A DNA stretch of 64,000 nt, from NCBI RefSeq assembly GCF_026625885.1, contig NZ_CP113068.1, positions 6,324,001 through 6,388,000 of the forward strand, given 5' to 3'. This DNA is from Roseateles sp. SL47 (lineage in GTDB: Bacteria > Pseudomonadota > Gammaproteobacteria > Burkholderiales > Burkholderiaceae_C). A model generated the notes under the pieces. That model ran no database searches, was not told where the DNA came from, and saw only the letters and a program-made list of their open reading frames with translations. A program made the translations under genes and the position numbers. Positions within the stretch are counted from its first letter, which is position 1. Every line of letters starts with the position of its first letter. Shown here in pieces: positions 63,869-64,000 of this stretch.

Positions 63869-64000
63869 CTACCGTCCCGTCGTTACTTGCCGGCCGAGCT
63901 TCGACCGTCTCTCGCGTTGCTGCGCGGCACTGCGCTTGCGCGCCTCTGCACGCGACACCCCCTGTTGGGCGGGCGCCTCCTGATCCTGCTCACCGCCCAG
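63869..64000 (-). CDS. C-terminal end of an upstream megasynthase (cut by window edge)
   Basis: The frame is open from the right edge to a TAG at 63871-63869, 2 bases before the hybrid synthase start. The last 43 residues are charged and helical (VSRAEARKRSAAQQRERRSK), like the C-terminal docking helices of polyketide synthases that hand the chain to a following KS. This implies the assembly line starts outside the window. Only the tail is seen, so the domain set is unknown. Confidence 0.65.
   Translation of the reverse strand: MGGEQDQEAPAQQGVSRAEARKRSAAQQRERRSKLGRQVTTGR

Noticed and set aside
61950..63983. Plus-strand frame of 677 codons across the KS-AT region
   Set aside because: Antisense to unmistakable ketosynthase and acyltransferase motifs, with poor composition.

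Overview
The window looks like the chromosome of a high-GC betaproteobacterium of the order Burkholderiales, probably near Roseateles, Mitsuaria or Rubrivivax. The pointers are the gene order rplU-rpmA-obgE-proB facing rppH and divergent proS, the prfA-prmC-grxD-ubiX run, and the overall codon style. The order-level placement is inference from gene content and no sequence search was run.

Bases 1-13110 are housekeeping chromosome. They hold the end of prfA, then prmC, an exported protein, grxD and ubiX. A minus-strand unit follows (proS, a DUF418 membrane protein, a lytic transglycosylase), then rppH, proB, obgE, rpmA, rplU, ispB and a tRNA-Pro(CGG) gene.

Bases 13110 to about 36860 form an accessory island that begins directly downstream of the tRNA-Pro gene. 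Its core is a tightly packed minus-strand operon of eight genes, in order of transcription: UvrD/Rep-type helicase, DrmA-type helicase, DrmB (DUF1998), NERD-SF1 helicase, SNF2 helicase (DrmD-like), Hsp70/actin-fold ATPase, HNH protein, and a GHKL (MORC/MutL/Hsp90-type) ATPase with an E-x-K nuclease-like segment near its C-terminus. Just upstream lie a 5-methylcytosine methyltransferase, a PIN-like protein and an oppositely oriented vsr gene. The set resembles DISARM in its DrmA/DrmB core. It mixes the SNF2 helicase of class 1 with the cytosine methyltransferase of class 2, lacks a visible phospholipase-D DrmC, and adds four proteins that are not part of the canonical system. The island ends with a hipBA toxin-antitoxin pair whose promoter region carries four 18-bp operators at an exact 27-bp spacing.

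Bases 37086-38713 hold a two-gene unit, an isochorismatase-fold hydrolase and a GlxA-type regulator.

Bases 38760-64000 are one minus-strand biosynthetic gene cluster that continues beyond the right edge. Read in the direction of transcription it contains: the tail of an upstream polyketide synthase, a KS-AT-ACP-C-A-PCP hybrid, an Asp/Asn beta-hydroxylase-type dioxygenase, a C-A-PCP-C-A-PCP-TE-TE peptide synthetase, an MFS exporter, an MDR oxidoreductase, a membrane M28 peptidase, a NodU/CmcH-type carbamoyltransferase, and an ABC transporter pair. By-eye specificity codes suggest alanine, then glutamate, then an unassigned residue. The product is probably a carbamoylated, possibly hydroxylated lipopeptide or polyketide-peptide. 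The peptide synthetase gene carries two pairs of almost identical tracts with sharp edges, a sign of recent recombination or gene conversion between its modules.
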